NCBI RefSeq assembly: GCF_040807025.1
Contig: NC_090968.1
Coordinates: 5,507,906 to 5,571,905 of the forward strand
DNA: 64,000 bases
Reading direction: 5' to 3'
DNA from: Struthio camelus
Taxonomy: Eukaryota; Chordata; Aves; Struthioniformes; Struthionidae
Position 1 is the first letter of the stretch. The number at the start of each line of letters is the position of its first letter. Below, one piece after another: positions 47,901 to 64,000 of this stretch. The notes under the pieces are model-generated. The model ran no database searches. It had not been told where the DNA came from and saw nothing but the letters and a program-made list of their open reading frames with translations. The translations under genes were made by a program, and so were the position numbers.

Positions 47901-49786
47901 CCTCTCCTCCCAGACGGGGCTGCCCTGCAGGCCCATCGGGGCAGACAGCAGATGCCGGAGGGCCTGGCTCCTTTCAGCTGCAACAAATAATCCCCTGAGG
48001 GTGTCAGTGGAGCAGGCACCCAGGGCTGGCACTCTTGCACATTGCCAGGGCGGCTTTGGGGGATTGAGGATGCAGGGGAAGCGGGCCAGCCCGCACGCCC
48101 GTCCCCTGGTATTGTCCCGGGAGCAGGGACGGCTGGAGAAGTGAGGGGCCGTTTGGTGAGGCCGCACTCTTCCTTCCTGCAGCGTGCCCCGAGCTGGAGC
48201 CCGGCGGTGACCTGCTGAAGCTGGAGAGCGGCTTCGGGGACATGCAGCTGTGCCAGTAGGTGTTGGCCGAGTGTTTGCCCCTTCCCAGCTCCCAAATGCT
48301 GCCCCGTGGGGAGCCGGACTGTGCGCACAGGGCTGTATCTGCAGGGCTGGCGGGCTGCAAAGCGGCTCCCGGGGCGGCGGTGAGCGATGTTCGCCGGCGT
48401 GCCCCGGCTGCGAGCGCCGCGTCTCTCCCGCAGGGCCGCCAACCTGAGCGCCAGCCTGCCGCTGCTGGAGTACTGCGGGCCGGACGGCCGCCTCAACCTG
48501 GCCTCCTACCTGCGGGGCGAGCGGGGCTGGCACTGGCTGCGCCCCCGCATCTGCGTGGCTTACGGTGAGCGCGGCCCCGCGCCGCTGCCGGCCGCTGCCG
48601 CCGGGCTGCCCAGCCCCGGCTCTGCCCCCCAGCAAACCCTCTGCTCCCTCTCTGCAGGCGTGAGGCCTGAGGACAGGACCATTGGGACCAAAAACCTGAC
48701 GGTGGAGGTGGCCGACTCCATCAGCGTGCTGGTGCATGCGGGGGCATCGCTGCCCGACCGGCCGGGTAAGGCTGACGCAGGGGTTGGAGGCGCCCGCCGC
48801 GGCCCCAGCCCCGCTCACCGCCCCTTGCCCGCAGAGCTGCTGCTGCAAGCCGAGGAGGACGGCATGGACGTGCTGCTCAAGGAGCGCCTCTGGGACGCCA
48901 GCAGCCGCCCCGGCGCCCTGTGGCACATCTTCCGGGCCGAGGACGCCGGCCGCATCCGGGACTTCTTGCAAAAGGTGGGTGCCGCCGCTGCCGCTGTGCC
49001 TGCCGCAGCCCCTGCCGGCCCGCAGCCCCGCTCACCCGCAGCCCCTCTCAGGCTTGCCAGGACCACGAGCGGGACGGGGCGGCGCAGCCGGAGCCCGCTG
49101 CCCACCGCGGCTGCTATCTGGACCTCTCGCTGCGGAGGAGGCTGCGCGAGGAGTGTGGCGTGAGCAGCTGGACGCTCCTGCAGTTCCTCGGGGACGCCGT
49201 GCTGGTCCCCGCAGGGGCTCCCCACCAGGTAGGCTGCTGTTTTCCACCTCTCTGCGGGGTGCCGGGGGTCCCGGTGCTGCCCGGAGGGTGCATTTATTGG
49301 GGTTACAGTGATTTGGGATGGTGCCGTGCCGGGAAACCCAGATGCACCCTCCTGGGGAAACCTGCATGAGCGATGCATGACCTCGCCCGAGCGATGCCGC
49401 TGCGCGGCTGCCCCTTCCCGCCCGTGCCGCGGGATGGGGAGGTGCCGGCACCGTTGGCCCGGCGCGCCGCCAGCCTCTCCGGGCTGCTGACGCCAGCGGC
49501 GCCCCGGGCAGGTGCAGACCCTCACCGGCACCGTCAGCGTGGAGCAGCGGTTCCTCTCGCCGGAGAATGCCACCCGCCTCAGGGACCACAGCGCCAGCCC
49601 CGCCGGGGCCGCCCGCCGCCTCCGAGCCCAGGTGGGTGGCTGGGCGCCTGGGTGGATGGGGACAGGGATGGGGATGGGGACGGGGCAGCGGCGGGGCTGA
49701 CCCCGGCTCGGCACCCGTTGCAGATGGACGGCATGATCTTCTCGGCGGTGCGCGAGGCTGTGGGCGTCCTGCAAGGCTGCAAGTAG
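41894..49786 (+). CDS. HR: Lysine demethylase and nuclear receptor corepressor (hairless)
   Basis: Nuclear JmjC-family corepressor acting with TR, RORalpha and VDR in skin and brain; about 1368 aa against 1189 in human. Eighteen coding exons: 41894-42754, 43273-44170, 44677-44854, 45415-45644, 45854-46003, 46243-46329, 46430-46551, about 46610-46805, 46934-47097, 47178-47414, 47500-47671, 48183-48255, 48434-48564, 48658-48765, 48835-48974, 49052-49228, 49512-49631, 49724-49786. Landmarks: [13 protein letters not shown] (identical to human), the zinc finger [72 protein letters not shown], and the JmjC region ending [12 protein letters not shown]. At the first iron-ligand position human HR has Cys (NLCVEVAD) where KDM3A has His; here it is Thr (NLTVEVAD). 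The C-terminal His is kept. The 5' edge of exon 8 is uncertain because no strong acceptor keeps the phase. Confidence 0.95.
47750..47870. repeat. Short tandem duplication in HR intron
   Basis: Roughly three imperfect copies of a 45-50 bp unit (…cagctcaatgcctagcatgca…) in the intron between 47671 and 48183. Confidence 0.55.
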
Positions 49787-49926
49787 GATGGCGGCGGAGT
49801 GGGCCTGCGAGGAGGCCGTCGGACGGAGCCGGCCGCGACGGGGAGCGGGGCGCCTGCGGCACATCGTGGTGTGGCGCCCGGTGCTGCCACCGGCCGGCCG
49901 GGGGGCCCGGGGCGCCACGCCAGGGA

Positions 49927-49932
49927 AATAAA
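49927..49932 (+). promoter_or_regulatory. Poly(A) signal, HR
   Basis: AATAAA only about 140 nt past the HR stop, giving a very short 3' UTR. Confidence 0.7.
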
Positions 49933-49949
49933 CGTGTCTGCCCAGCGCT

Positions 49950-51180
49950 GCAGGCACACGCGCTGCCCACCTCTGCCTCGCTGTCCCGCGCCGCCCCGGC
50001 CCCCTCCCCTGCCCGCCCTGTCCATGGGAACGCTCGGACGCCTGGGTCCCTTTGGCAGGCTGGGGAGGGCAGTCGGGGTGGTTCATGCAGGGAGGGTCGG
50101 TGCACGGCGGGGGCCCGTGGCACAAGGTGCTCGCAGCCCCTGCACTAGTGAAATGAGTTTGGTGTGGTCTCTGACTGGCAGCCTCACAGAGTGCAAGCAG
50201 GGGCTGCTGCCTCTCATCACTGGGACCGCTCCGAGGCTGCCCAGAGGTTTGGGGTGCCAGGGAGCAGCCAAGTCCTGCCCCTGCCGTGGTGGCCCACAGG
50301 GAAGGCAGCACAAAGGACTGGTGAGAGGACAAAACCCAGCTCTGCCCCAGCCCCAGGGCCTTGTGCATCTCCAGCATGATGCGTCTCTCTTCCCTTCCTG
50401 CAGTTCTCTCATCCTGCATCCCCTCTTTTTTCTCTTTGGCTCCCCTTTCCAAGGGAGAACCAAGGGCAGCCTGAGCCAGGGCCTCGGGGGCAGCGGGCAG
50501 CGGTGGCCGGCCGCAGGGGTGTGCAGATGCTGGGGTCTGGCCAGGGCTGCTGCTCCCTTGGGGTTTCCCAGGTGGCAGAGAGAGGACACAGCCCTCACCG
50601 GGGATTTCAGCATGGCGGGAGCCAGATGAGCTCCTGGCACTGCCGCTGCTGGCAGTTGGCTTGCAGCAGCATGACAAAGTGGGCCACGAGCAGCAGAGGG
50701 AGCTGGCTCAGGAGCACTGTCACAGCAGGGCTGGGTGCTGCAGGCACCACCGGGCTGGCTCCAGGGGTGCTCGAGGATGCTGGCAGCACCAGCAACGCTG
50801 CAGCTCCTCCGCAGCATGGAGCACTGCGACACGGGGAGGGGGGGGAAGCGCCCTGCTGTGTGCAGCAACCCCAAGGACCATCGCCTGGAGGTGCCCTGCG
50901 CTGCCCCGATGACAACAGGGACAGCGTGGAGCGTGCATGGTGCCCAGGCACCCAGCTGCATCCCTGCGCCCTGCATACTGCGCACTGCGCCCGAGGCCGC
51001 AGGCACGGTGCGCCGTGCAGCATGCAACACGCACCATGCAGCGCGCAGCGCATGCCGCCGCGCAACGGATGACGCCACGCACTGCGCAATAGGCGCCAAT
51101 GCACCCTGCAACATGCGGCGCCACGCATGCGCAATACGCACCGCCAACCACGTCCAACCCACCTCCGGCCCCCTTAAGGC
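49950..51180. other. Intergenic region between HR and NUDT18
   Basis: No exon is recognised. The right half (about 50930-51135) is a degenerate array of TGCGCA, GCATGC and GCGCAT-type words, which merges into the NUDT18 promoter. Confidence 0.5.
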
Positions 51181-51329
51181 CTAGGCCCCGCCCTGTCGCC
51201 CTGAGGGAGGAGTGACGGCGGCACTGCCCAATGGAAAAGGAGCTCGGCGCTCGGAGCGGCCAATAGGCGGCGAGAGGGGCGAGCGGGCGGCCAGGCGACG
51301 GCGCGCGCGGCGGAGTCCCGGGACGCGCG
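51181..51329 (+). promoter_or_regulatory. Promoter and non-coding exon 1 of NUDT18 (inferred)
   Basis: CpG-rich sequence with two CCAAT boxes (51228-51232 and 51260-51264) and a GC-box-like ccccgccc. A strong donor GTGAGT begins at 51330. The first good acceptor before the NUDT18 start is at 52917, so exon 1 would be spliced over the whole repeat array at 51415-52790. Confidence 0.5.
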
Positions 51330-51414
51330 GTGAGTCGGGGGCGGTGCGCGCTGCCCCGGCGCATGCGCGCGGCGGAGCCCCGAGGGGGAGGGGGGGCTGC
51401 AGGCGGCCCGCGAG

Positions 51415-52790
51415 CCCTCCCCGTTGCACCCTGCACCCCGAGCCCTTCCCCTGCTGCACCTCGCACCCCCGAGCTCTTCCCCTCTTGCACCTCCCTGTCC
51501 CCCCTGCATTCCCCCGAGCCCTTCCCCTATTGCACCCTCCCTGTGCACCCCGCAGTCCCCGAGCCCTTCCCCATTGCACCCTCTCCATGCACCCTGCAGT
51601 CCCCCAGCCCTTCCCCTAGTGCACCCTCCCTCTCCCCCCTTGCACCCTGCAGTCCTGCAAACCCTTCCCCTCTCTCGCCCTGCAGACCCCCAAAGCCCTC
51701 CCCTACTGCACCCTGCAGCCCAGCAAGCCCTCTCCCGCTGCGCCTCACTCTGCACCCTGTGCCCTAGCAAACCCCTCTCCTCTTCCACCCTGCAGTGCAG
51801 CGAGCCCTTTCCCCCTTGCACCCTGCAGCCTAGCACACCCCTTAGCACCCTGCAGTCCAGCACACCCTTCCCCTTTTGTACCCTGCAGTCTAGCAAACCC
51901 TTCCCCTACTGCATCCTGCAACCCAGCACGCCCCCCCACACCCCACATTCCCCCAAACCCTTCTCCCCAGGCACCCCACGCTCTGGCCAGCCCTTCCCCT
52001 ATTGCACCCTGCAGTCCAGCCAACCCTGGCCCCCACAAGCTGGCGATTCCTTCCCTAGTTACAGCCCTCCGTGCACCCCACCGCCTGGCGAGCCCTTCCA
52101 TTCCTACACCCCCCCAGGCATCCCCCAGTCTAGCCAAACCTTTCCGCCCTATATTTTCCAGTCTAGCAAACCCTATCCCCCCTACGTCCCCCAGCCTAGC
52201 AAACCCCTTCCTCCCTACATCTTCCAGTCGAGCAAACCTTTCTCTTATTACAGCTTCCCATGTATCCTGCAGTCGAGCCAGCCCTTCCCCTATCACGCCC
52301 CTCCATGCATCCCAAAGTCTAGTGAACTCTTTCCTTATAGCCCTCTATATGGCCTTCAGTCTAGCGAGCCCTTCCCCTACTGCCCGCCCCCCTGCATCCC
52401 CCAGTCCAGCAAGCCTTTCCTGTATCGTGCCCCTCCGTGCATCCCAAAGCCTGCTGACCCCTTCCCGTACTACTTCCCTCCGTACGGCCTGCAGTCCAGC
52501 CAGCCCTTCCCCTACTGCGCTCCCCTGGGCATCCCGCAGTCGAGCCAGCCCTTCCCGTATTGCACCCCTCCATGCATCGCGAAGGCTGGCGAGCTCTTCC
52601 CCTACTACCTCACTCCCTCCACCTTGCAGTCCAGCACACCCTTCCCGTATTTCAGGCCAGTGTGCATCCCCCAATCTAGCAAGCCCTTTCCCTGTAGCTC
52701 CCTGCAGCCTGGCGACCCCGTCCCGTATTGCACCTCGCCGAGGGACCCCTTCCCTTACTGCACCCTGCAGCCCAGCGAGGTGCCGCTCCG
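51415..52790. repeat. Pyrimidine-rich tandem repeat array between HR and NUDT18
   Basis: About 1.4 kb of 33-45 bp units built on cccttcccctaytgcaccc and ctgcagtctagcaaa. The left part (to about 51750) is C-rich and shifts frame between units. The right part has units whose lengths are multiples of 3. If NUDT18 exon 1 is as inferred, the array fills its first intron. Confidence 0.85.
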
Positions 52791-52893
52791 GGGCTCCCCT
52801 TGGTCTCCGTGCGCCCCCCGGGCCACCGCCGTCGCACCCCGCCTGCATGCCCTGCGGGTGCACTCGCCACCCCTGACCCTGGCGGCCCCGTGA
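51424..52893 (+). CDS. Candidate Pro/Tyr/Cys-rich repeat protein ORF
   Basis: I do not recognise this protein and its status is unsettled. The frame is open for 489 codons; the frame-consistent part starts near 51757. From 52225 to 52671 there are ten units of 15 codons (one has 14) with the pattern QSSxPFPYxxPPCIP. In these ten units the Tyr column is TAT six times and TAC four times, Phe is TTC nine times and TTT once, and Ser uses TCG, TCT and TCC. Change is therefore concentrated at third positions, as expected for a selected protein repeat and not a drifting minisatellite. Against coding: the first Met (51424) lies in frame-shifting repeat, no signal peptide is seen, the array probably sits in NUDT18 intron 1, and reverse frames are also long. 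A coding exon could instead begin at one of many TGCAG acceptors. Confidence 0.4.
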   Translation: MHPAPRALPLLHLAPPSSSPLAPPCPPCIPPSPSPIAPSLCTPQSPSPSPLHPLHAPCSPPALPLVHPPSPPLHPAVLQTLPLSRPADPQSPPLLHPAAQQALSRCASLCTLCPSKPLSSSTLQCSEPFPPCTLQPSTPLSTLQSSTPFPFCTLQSSKPFPYCILQPSTPPHTPHSPKPFSPGTPRSGQPFPYCTLQSSQPWPPQAGDSFPSYSPPCTPPPGEPFHSYTPPGIPQSSQTFPPYIFQSSKPYPPYVPQPSKPLPPYIFQSSKPFSYYSFPCILQSSQPFPYHAPPCIPKSSELFPYSPLYGLQSSEPFPYCPPPCIPQSSKPFLYRAPPCIPKPADPFPYYFPPYGLQSSQPFPYCAPLGIPQSSQPFPYCTPPCIAKAGELFPYYLTPSTLQSSTPFPYFRPVCIPQSSKPFPCSSLQPGDPVPYCTSPRDPFPYCTLQPSEVPLRGSPWSPCAPRATAVAPRLHALRVHSPPLTLAAP

Positions 52894-52937
52894 GCCAGGC
52901 CAGGGGGCTCCCGGCAGCGTCGCCGGGCCGGAGCGCC

Positions 52938-54208
52938 ATGGGGGAGGCGCCGGCGGCGGAGCTGGAGGCCGTGCTGAGCGGCGGAGGCTGGGACGTGGCC
53001 GAGAGGTACGACTGCTGCCCGCAGCCCGCCGGCCCCGCGCGGCTGCGCAGGAACGCCTGCTACGTCGTCCTGGCGGTGCTCTTCAACGAGCGGGTGAGAG
53101 CCCTGCGGCGGGAGCGGCGCCAGCCCCGCGCCCGGGGAAACTGAGGCAGCGCGAGGGGGGCGTGCGTCCTGCTCCCTCCCTCCCTCCCTCCACAGGACGA
53201 GGTGCTGCTGATGCAGGAGGCCAAGCCCGAGTGCCGGGGCAAGTGGTACCTGCCCGCCGGCAGGATGGAGCCCGGCGAGAGCATCGCGGCGGCCGTGCGG
53301 CGGGAGGTGCGGGAGGAGACGGGGCTGGAGTGCGAGCCGCTCACCCTGCTGGTGCTGGAGGAGCGAGGGCCGGCCTGGATCCGCTTCGTCTTCCTCGCGC
53401 GCCCCACCGGTATGTCCTTTTGGGGTGCGTGTGCTCGGCCCTAGCAAGCAGCAGGCTCATGCTCGCGCGTGGCGTGTCCCCTGCCAGCACCATGATGGCA
53501 TATTGGTGTCACCTGCCAGTGTTGTGACAGGGTATTAGCATCCCCGCCAGTGCTGTGACGGGGTATCGGTGCCCCCTGCCAGCCCCGCGATGGGGTATCG
53601 CTGCCTCTCTCCCTGCAGGTGGGACCCTGAAGACGCTGCAGGACGCTGACGCCGAGTCCCTGCAGGCCACGTGGTGGGCCGGGGAGCCGTCCGCTCTGCC
53701 CCTGCGAGCCCCCGACATCCTGCCCTTGCTGGAGCTCGCCGCCCGCTACCGCCGCAGCCCCTCGCATCCCGCCACCCTGCCCCAGGAGCTGCCCTGCGCC
53801 CTCATCTGCTTGCGGCTCCTCGTGGCCTTCGCCAGCGACACTGGGGACCTGTGGGTGCTGCTGAGCACGGCCGGGACCCCCCACCTGCCCGTGACGGCCT
53901 GCGGCACGGCTGCCTCCGAGCCGCGCGGCGGGCTGCGCGCGCCGGTGCTCCGGCTGCTGCGGGACTGCCTGCCGCCGGCCGCGCCGAGTCCCGCGCTCCT
54001 GGGGCTGCTGGGGCTGCAGCACCGGGCTGCCGGCGCGGACGGCGTTTGCTTCAACGCCCTGCTGAGCGTGGCGGCCGGCCGCCCCGGCGCCGGCCCCCCC
54101 GAGCTGCGCAGCCCCGCTTTCCGCTGGTGGCGAGTGGAGGAGGAGGGCCTGAAGGGCAGGATCGCGCAGCGGCTTCGCGCGGCGGCCGTGGTGCCCGTCT
54201 ACAGCTAG
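52938..54208 (+). CDS. NUDT18: Nudix hydrolase 18 (8-oxo-dGDP phosphatase)
   Basis: Nucleotide-pool sanitising enzyme; human NUDT18 (MTH3) hydrolyses 8-oxo-dGDP and related diphosphates. Three coding exons: 52938-53093, 53196-53409, 53619-54208; 319 aa against 323 in human. The N-terminus carries [16 protein letters not shown] (human RKNVCYVVLAVFL). Exon 2 holds [13 protein letters not shown] and a complete Nudix box, with G, E and the REVREETGL core in the correct spacing, so the enzyme should bind its divalent metal. Exon 3 matches the C-terminal part ([48 protein letters not shown]-like FRWWRVEEE) and ends VVPVYS. Its 3' end faces that of FHIP2B. Confidence 0.96.
53480..53610. repeat. Short tandem repeat in NUDT18 intron 2
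   Basis: Three to four imperfect copies of a unit near 35 bp (gatggggtatcgctgcc / gacagggtattagcatcc types) immediately before the exon 3 acceptor. Confidence 0.6.
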
Positions 54209-54782
54209 CTCCCAGGTGAGCTGCGAGGGTTTGGGTGGCCGCTAGCAGCCCCAGGGTCCCTTTTGCACCTCACCCCTTTCCCCCTGAGTAGGGGGGAGAC
54301 CCGGATGTGCTGGCCACATCCAGGCACGTGGCAGCAGGGGGAAAAGCACCGTGCTGGTGCTGAGCTGGGGTTGCTCACCACGACCTCCCAGCTCCGCTCA
54401 GCCAGCAGCAGCCATGCTGAGCCGCGGGGCGAGGAGGCAGCAGTGGGGCCCGGCTCAGCCATGGGGTGCTACCCCGGGGCTGCCCTGCCCGTGCCGTGTG
54501 CCCCCCACTCACATGCATCTGCTGTTTGCATGGCAGGTCAGCGTCACAGAGGGCCCTGGGGGAAGTACGACAGTGCCTCCTCTGGGACCCAGCAGCCCTC
54601 CGCTCCCCTGCGCTCGCCAGGATGGGCACGAAGCTTTTTGGGGCTCCGCAACCCGGCTCTGACATGGGGACAGCAGTTACAGCCAGTGGAGTGGAACCAG
54701 CCTTGGAGATGTTGGCTGCAGGAGCACGTGGCCCCAGGGCAGAGATGCTGGGGAAGCACAGGCAGAGAGCACCTAGACCTGA

Positions 54783-54788
54783 AATAAA
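54783..54788 (+). promoter_or_regulatory. Poly(A) signal, NUDT18
   Basis: AATAAA about 575 nt past the NUDT18 stop, the best hexamer before the convergent FHIP2B transcript. Confidence 0.65.
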
Positions 54789-54942
54789 AATTGCCCTTGC
54801 TTCCTCCTTGTCTGTGTGTCCTGCCTGGGACGGGAGGGCTCAAGGGAGAGAGCAGTGGTTGGGAATCCTTCCTTCCTTCCCTCCCTTCCCTTCCACCATG
54901 CAGCAGAAAAATGGACACAATTTTAGAAAAAAACCAAACACC

Positions 54943-54948
54943 TTTATT
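54943..54948 (-). promoter_or_regulatory. Poly(A) signal, FHIP2B
   Basis: TTTATT on + (AATAAA on the minus strand), about 630 nt beyond the FHIP2B stop. It leaves only about 100-150 bp between the two convergent mRNA ends. Confidence 0.65.
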
Positions 54949-55579
54949 GCAACAAAGTTCACACCCACCACCCCCTCCATACCCACAAAAGCAACACCTC
55001 GCCACAGAAGACACAGTATCACTGTGACTTCACCCACCTCTGCTACAGTCACTTGTCACAGGCAACCAGCACCCTGCCCACACCACCTCCGAGTATTGCC
55101 AAAACCATTACCACAACATTTCCCCACCTCTAATTAATACAAAATCAGCAAGTCCCACCCCAGGAGGACACTCCTCCAGCAGGGCACCACCTCCCACTGA
55201 CCTGCAACAGAGCTGGCCTTCAACAGCCGCTCTACCCCCTTTCCTCTGCCACTACTGCCGTCCAAAGGAGGCCGGGCCCCATCCTAGCCCTGCCCAGTTT
55301 GCGGAGGTGCCACACTAGGTAGGCAGGGACCCCTCAGGGTGCCACTGGGATTGCTGCCTCACCAGCTGCCTGCACCCTAAGGGAGCCACCGTCCCCTGTG
55401 CAATGCCAGGAGGGGGCCACACAGCCAGGCCAGCATCCCAGCTGCTTCACATCAGCTTCACCACTGCTTGGCACTGGCCCCAGGATTGCCACCCCTCAAG
55501 ACACAATGTCCCCAGAGGCCACCGCAGCCCAGCCAAGGAGGTCACACCACAGGGAGCAGGTGCTGGGCAGCAGCCAGCC

Positions 55580-62402
<6,823 letters not shown>

Positions 62403-62600
62403 GGCTGCGCCCGCCCGGGCCCTGGTACCGGTACCGGCCCCGGAGCCGCTTCCTGCGCCCGGCCCGGCCCGGCCCCGCGGCGCTGGCTCCGCCCGGCGCC
62501 GTGCGGGGAGGGCGGCCCGGCCGCGGCGCCTCCCCCGGCAGGTCGGCTCGGCTCGGCTCGGCTCGACCGCGGCGCTGGAGGGGGCGGAGGGAGGGAGGGA
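62403..62600 (-). promoter_or_regulatory. CpG-island promoter of FHIP2B
   Basis: Very CpG-dense sequence directly upstream of the minus-strand start, with GC-box-like ggggcggag and tandem ggctc repeats. No TATA box is seen. It is bordered on the far side by ggga/ggaa simple repeats at about 62580-62620. Confidence 0.55.
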
Positions 62601-62659
62601 GGAAGGGAGGGAGGGAGAGCCATGGGGCCGAAAAGATCCGCGGGTGCAACCGTGGCGCC

Positions 62660-63150
62660 CAGCGGGACAGGGAGATCCCCCTGCGCACCTGGCACCGGGA
62701 CGGGGAGAGACCCCTGTGTGCACCTGGCACTAGAGTGGGGAGAGACCCCTGCGCACCTGGCACCGGGACGGGGAGAGACCCCTGCACGCACCTGGCACTA
62801 GAGTGGGGAGATCCCCCTGCACACCTGGCACCAGGACGGGGAGAGACCCCTGCGCGCACCTGGCACCAGGATGGGGAGAGACCCCCCCCTGCACACACCT
62901 GGCACCGGGATGGGGAGAGACCCCTGCACACCTCACACCAGGATGGGGAGAGACCCCTGCACACCTGGCACCGGGATGGGGAGAGACCCCTGCACACACC
63001 TGGCACCAGGAAATAGAGAGACCCCCATGCACACCTCACACCAGGACAGGGAGAGACCCCTGCGCACACCTCACACCGGGACAGGGACATCCCCTGCACA
63101 CCTCACACCGGGACAGGGAGAGACGCCCGCACACACCACGCAGACATGAA
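62660..63150. repeat. Minisatellite upstream of FHIP2B
   Basis: About 14 imperfect copies of a 32-36 bp unit (ggggagagacccctgcacac + ctggcaccggga). Most units contain the E-box CACCTG, and the later ones change to cacctcacac. It is open in most frames because of the unit, and I see no sign of coding. Confidence 0.9.
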
Positions 63151-63269
63151 TAAGAGCACCACTGTGACATGCTCCTTTGCGTAGGGAAAGACAGAAAACA
63201 ACCGCTCTCCTGCAGGTTAGGGGCCCACTGCTCAGGGGCACGGCCCAGCTCACCTCTTCCCGCGATGCA

Positions 63270-64000
63270 ATCTGGTAGAAGCCAGGTTTGTTTGGTTTTT
63301 TTAATCCTTACAAAATGTTTCCACAATTAAAAACAAACAACAACAAACACAACCCAGCTGCTTTTAAGCAGCCCAGGGCTGCAGCCTGCTGAAGAGAGCC
63401 CATGGAAAGCAGGCCGGGTGCCGAAAAGGCCCAGCGCCAGCCCCGGTGCCAGCAGTCTCTTCCGGCCCTGCTGCGGGCACGAGGCCGTGGCAGGACACCA
63501 GCCTGTTGCTATTGTGGGCCGGGGCACAGAAACAAGGTGCCCCCTTCATCCTCCAACAGGTAAACTCACACCTGACAGCCCCTCTCCTTCCAGAGCCGCT
63601 GCCCTTCTGCATCTGCCCCTGGTGGCTTGATCCTCGGGTGTCCTGGGAAAACGCTGCCTGGGCACCATTTTCGGCAGGATCTGCACCAGGGCAGAGCTGG
63701 TGGCAGATGCGGTTGCAGCTGGAAAACTGGGCCCAAAGCGCAAAGCTGCTGGGAGCAGTCCTGAGCTAGGGTCGGGGAGGGGGAGAAGGCAGCGGGCCTG
63801 CAAAGGGCTGCCCTCCCTTCAGCGCCATTGCAGAGAAACTGCAAACCCACAGGCAGGAAGTTTATATATATATATATAATACATATAAAAAATAGATACA
63901 CGCAGTTATAGCATTTGATACCAATGGTTAGAAAACAGATACCAAGTTGGTCCTGCACGATCCACGTGCAGCGTTAATGTTGTGCTGAGAGACGCCCAGA
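63270..64000 (-). other. Possible 3' UTR of the next syntenic gene (DMTN expected)
   Basis: No coding exon is recognised. The region is less GC-rich, with a minus-strand ATTAAA (63300-63305 on +) and a (TA)n tract at about 63862-63880. In human the gene next to FHIP2B on this side is DMTN; in this inverted block it should run on the minus strand with its 3' end here. This rests on synteny only. Confidence 0.3.

Noticed and set aside
51174-52863. Minus-strand ORFs across the HR-NUDT18 repeat array
   Set aside because: They are open only because of base composition; the variable positions fall at the third codon position of the + frame, not of these frames.
62730-63150. Repeat ORFs upstream of FHIP2B (GRDPCTPGT / ARCAGVSPHPG)
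   Set aside because: They are translations of a 32-36 bp minisatellite; unit lengths are not multiples of 3 and the frame shifts between units.

Overview
This is vertebrate nuclear DNA, and I read it as a sauropsid, most likely a bird microchromosome. The evidence is very high GC, short introns (many of 60-300 bp), dense CpG-rich promoters, almost no recognisable interspersed repeats, and a gene order that mirrors human 8p21.3 (DMTN - FHIP2B - NUDT18 - HR - REEP4 - LGI3 - SFTPC - BMP1) in inverted orientation. All genes were rebuilt by hand as spliced models: GT/AG sites were chosen so that reading phase is kept and the protein matches its family. The species call is inference.

Layout. 1-3274: no gene recognised; two AT-richer islands and a TG tract. 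3275-12065 (+): a 31-exon collagen VI chain of the alpha-3 class. It has one N-terminal VWA, a triple helix of about 340 residues, two C-terminal VWAs and two tandem Kunitz domains. 14027-15578 (-): a paralogue of surfactant protein C with an inserted cysteine-rich stretch (20 Cys in about 64 residues) in front of the membrane helix. 17663-19196 (-): a conventional SFTPC. 20336-23736 (+): LGI3, with a minisatellite in its 3' UTR. 27084-31698 (+): REEP4. 32520-40460: 8 kb without a recognised gene. 40468-49786 (+): HR (hairless), with a 5' leader that carries a recognisable U2HR-type inhibitory upstream ORF. 51415-52893: a pyrimidine-rich tandem repeat whose 3' two thirds keep one reading frame and vary mainly at third codon positions. 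52938-54208 (+): NUDT18. 55580-62402 (-): FHIP2B (FAM160B2). 62660-63150: a minisatellite upstream of FHIP2B. About 63270-64000: possible 3' UTR of the next syntenic gene, DMTN.

Functional picture. The genes are separate eukaryotic transcription units and not a pathway. The SFTPC pair is a tandem duplication in which exon 4 is nearly identical (1 difference in 111 nt) while the other exons have diverged, which indicates gene conversion. Both copies keep a TATA box and a forkhead-type motif upstream. The most unusual objects are the cysteine-rich SP-C paralogue, the short alpha-3-class collagen VI chain with two Kunitz domains, and the Pro/Tyr/Cys repeat ORF between HR and NUDT18.
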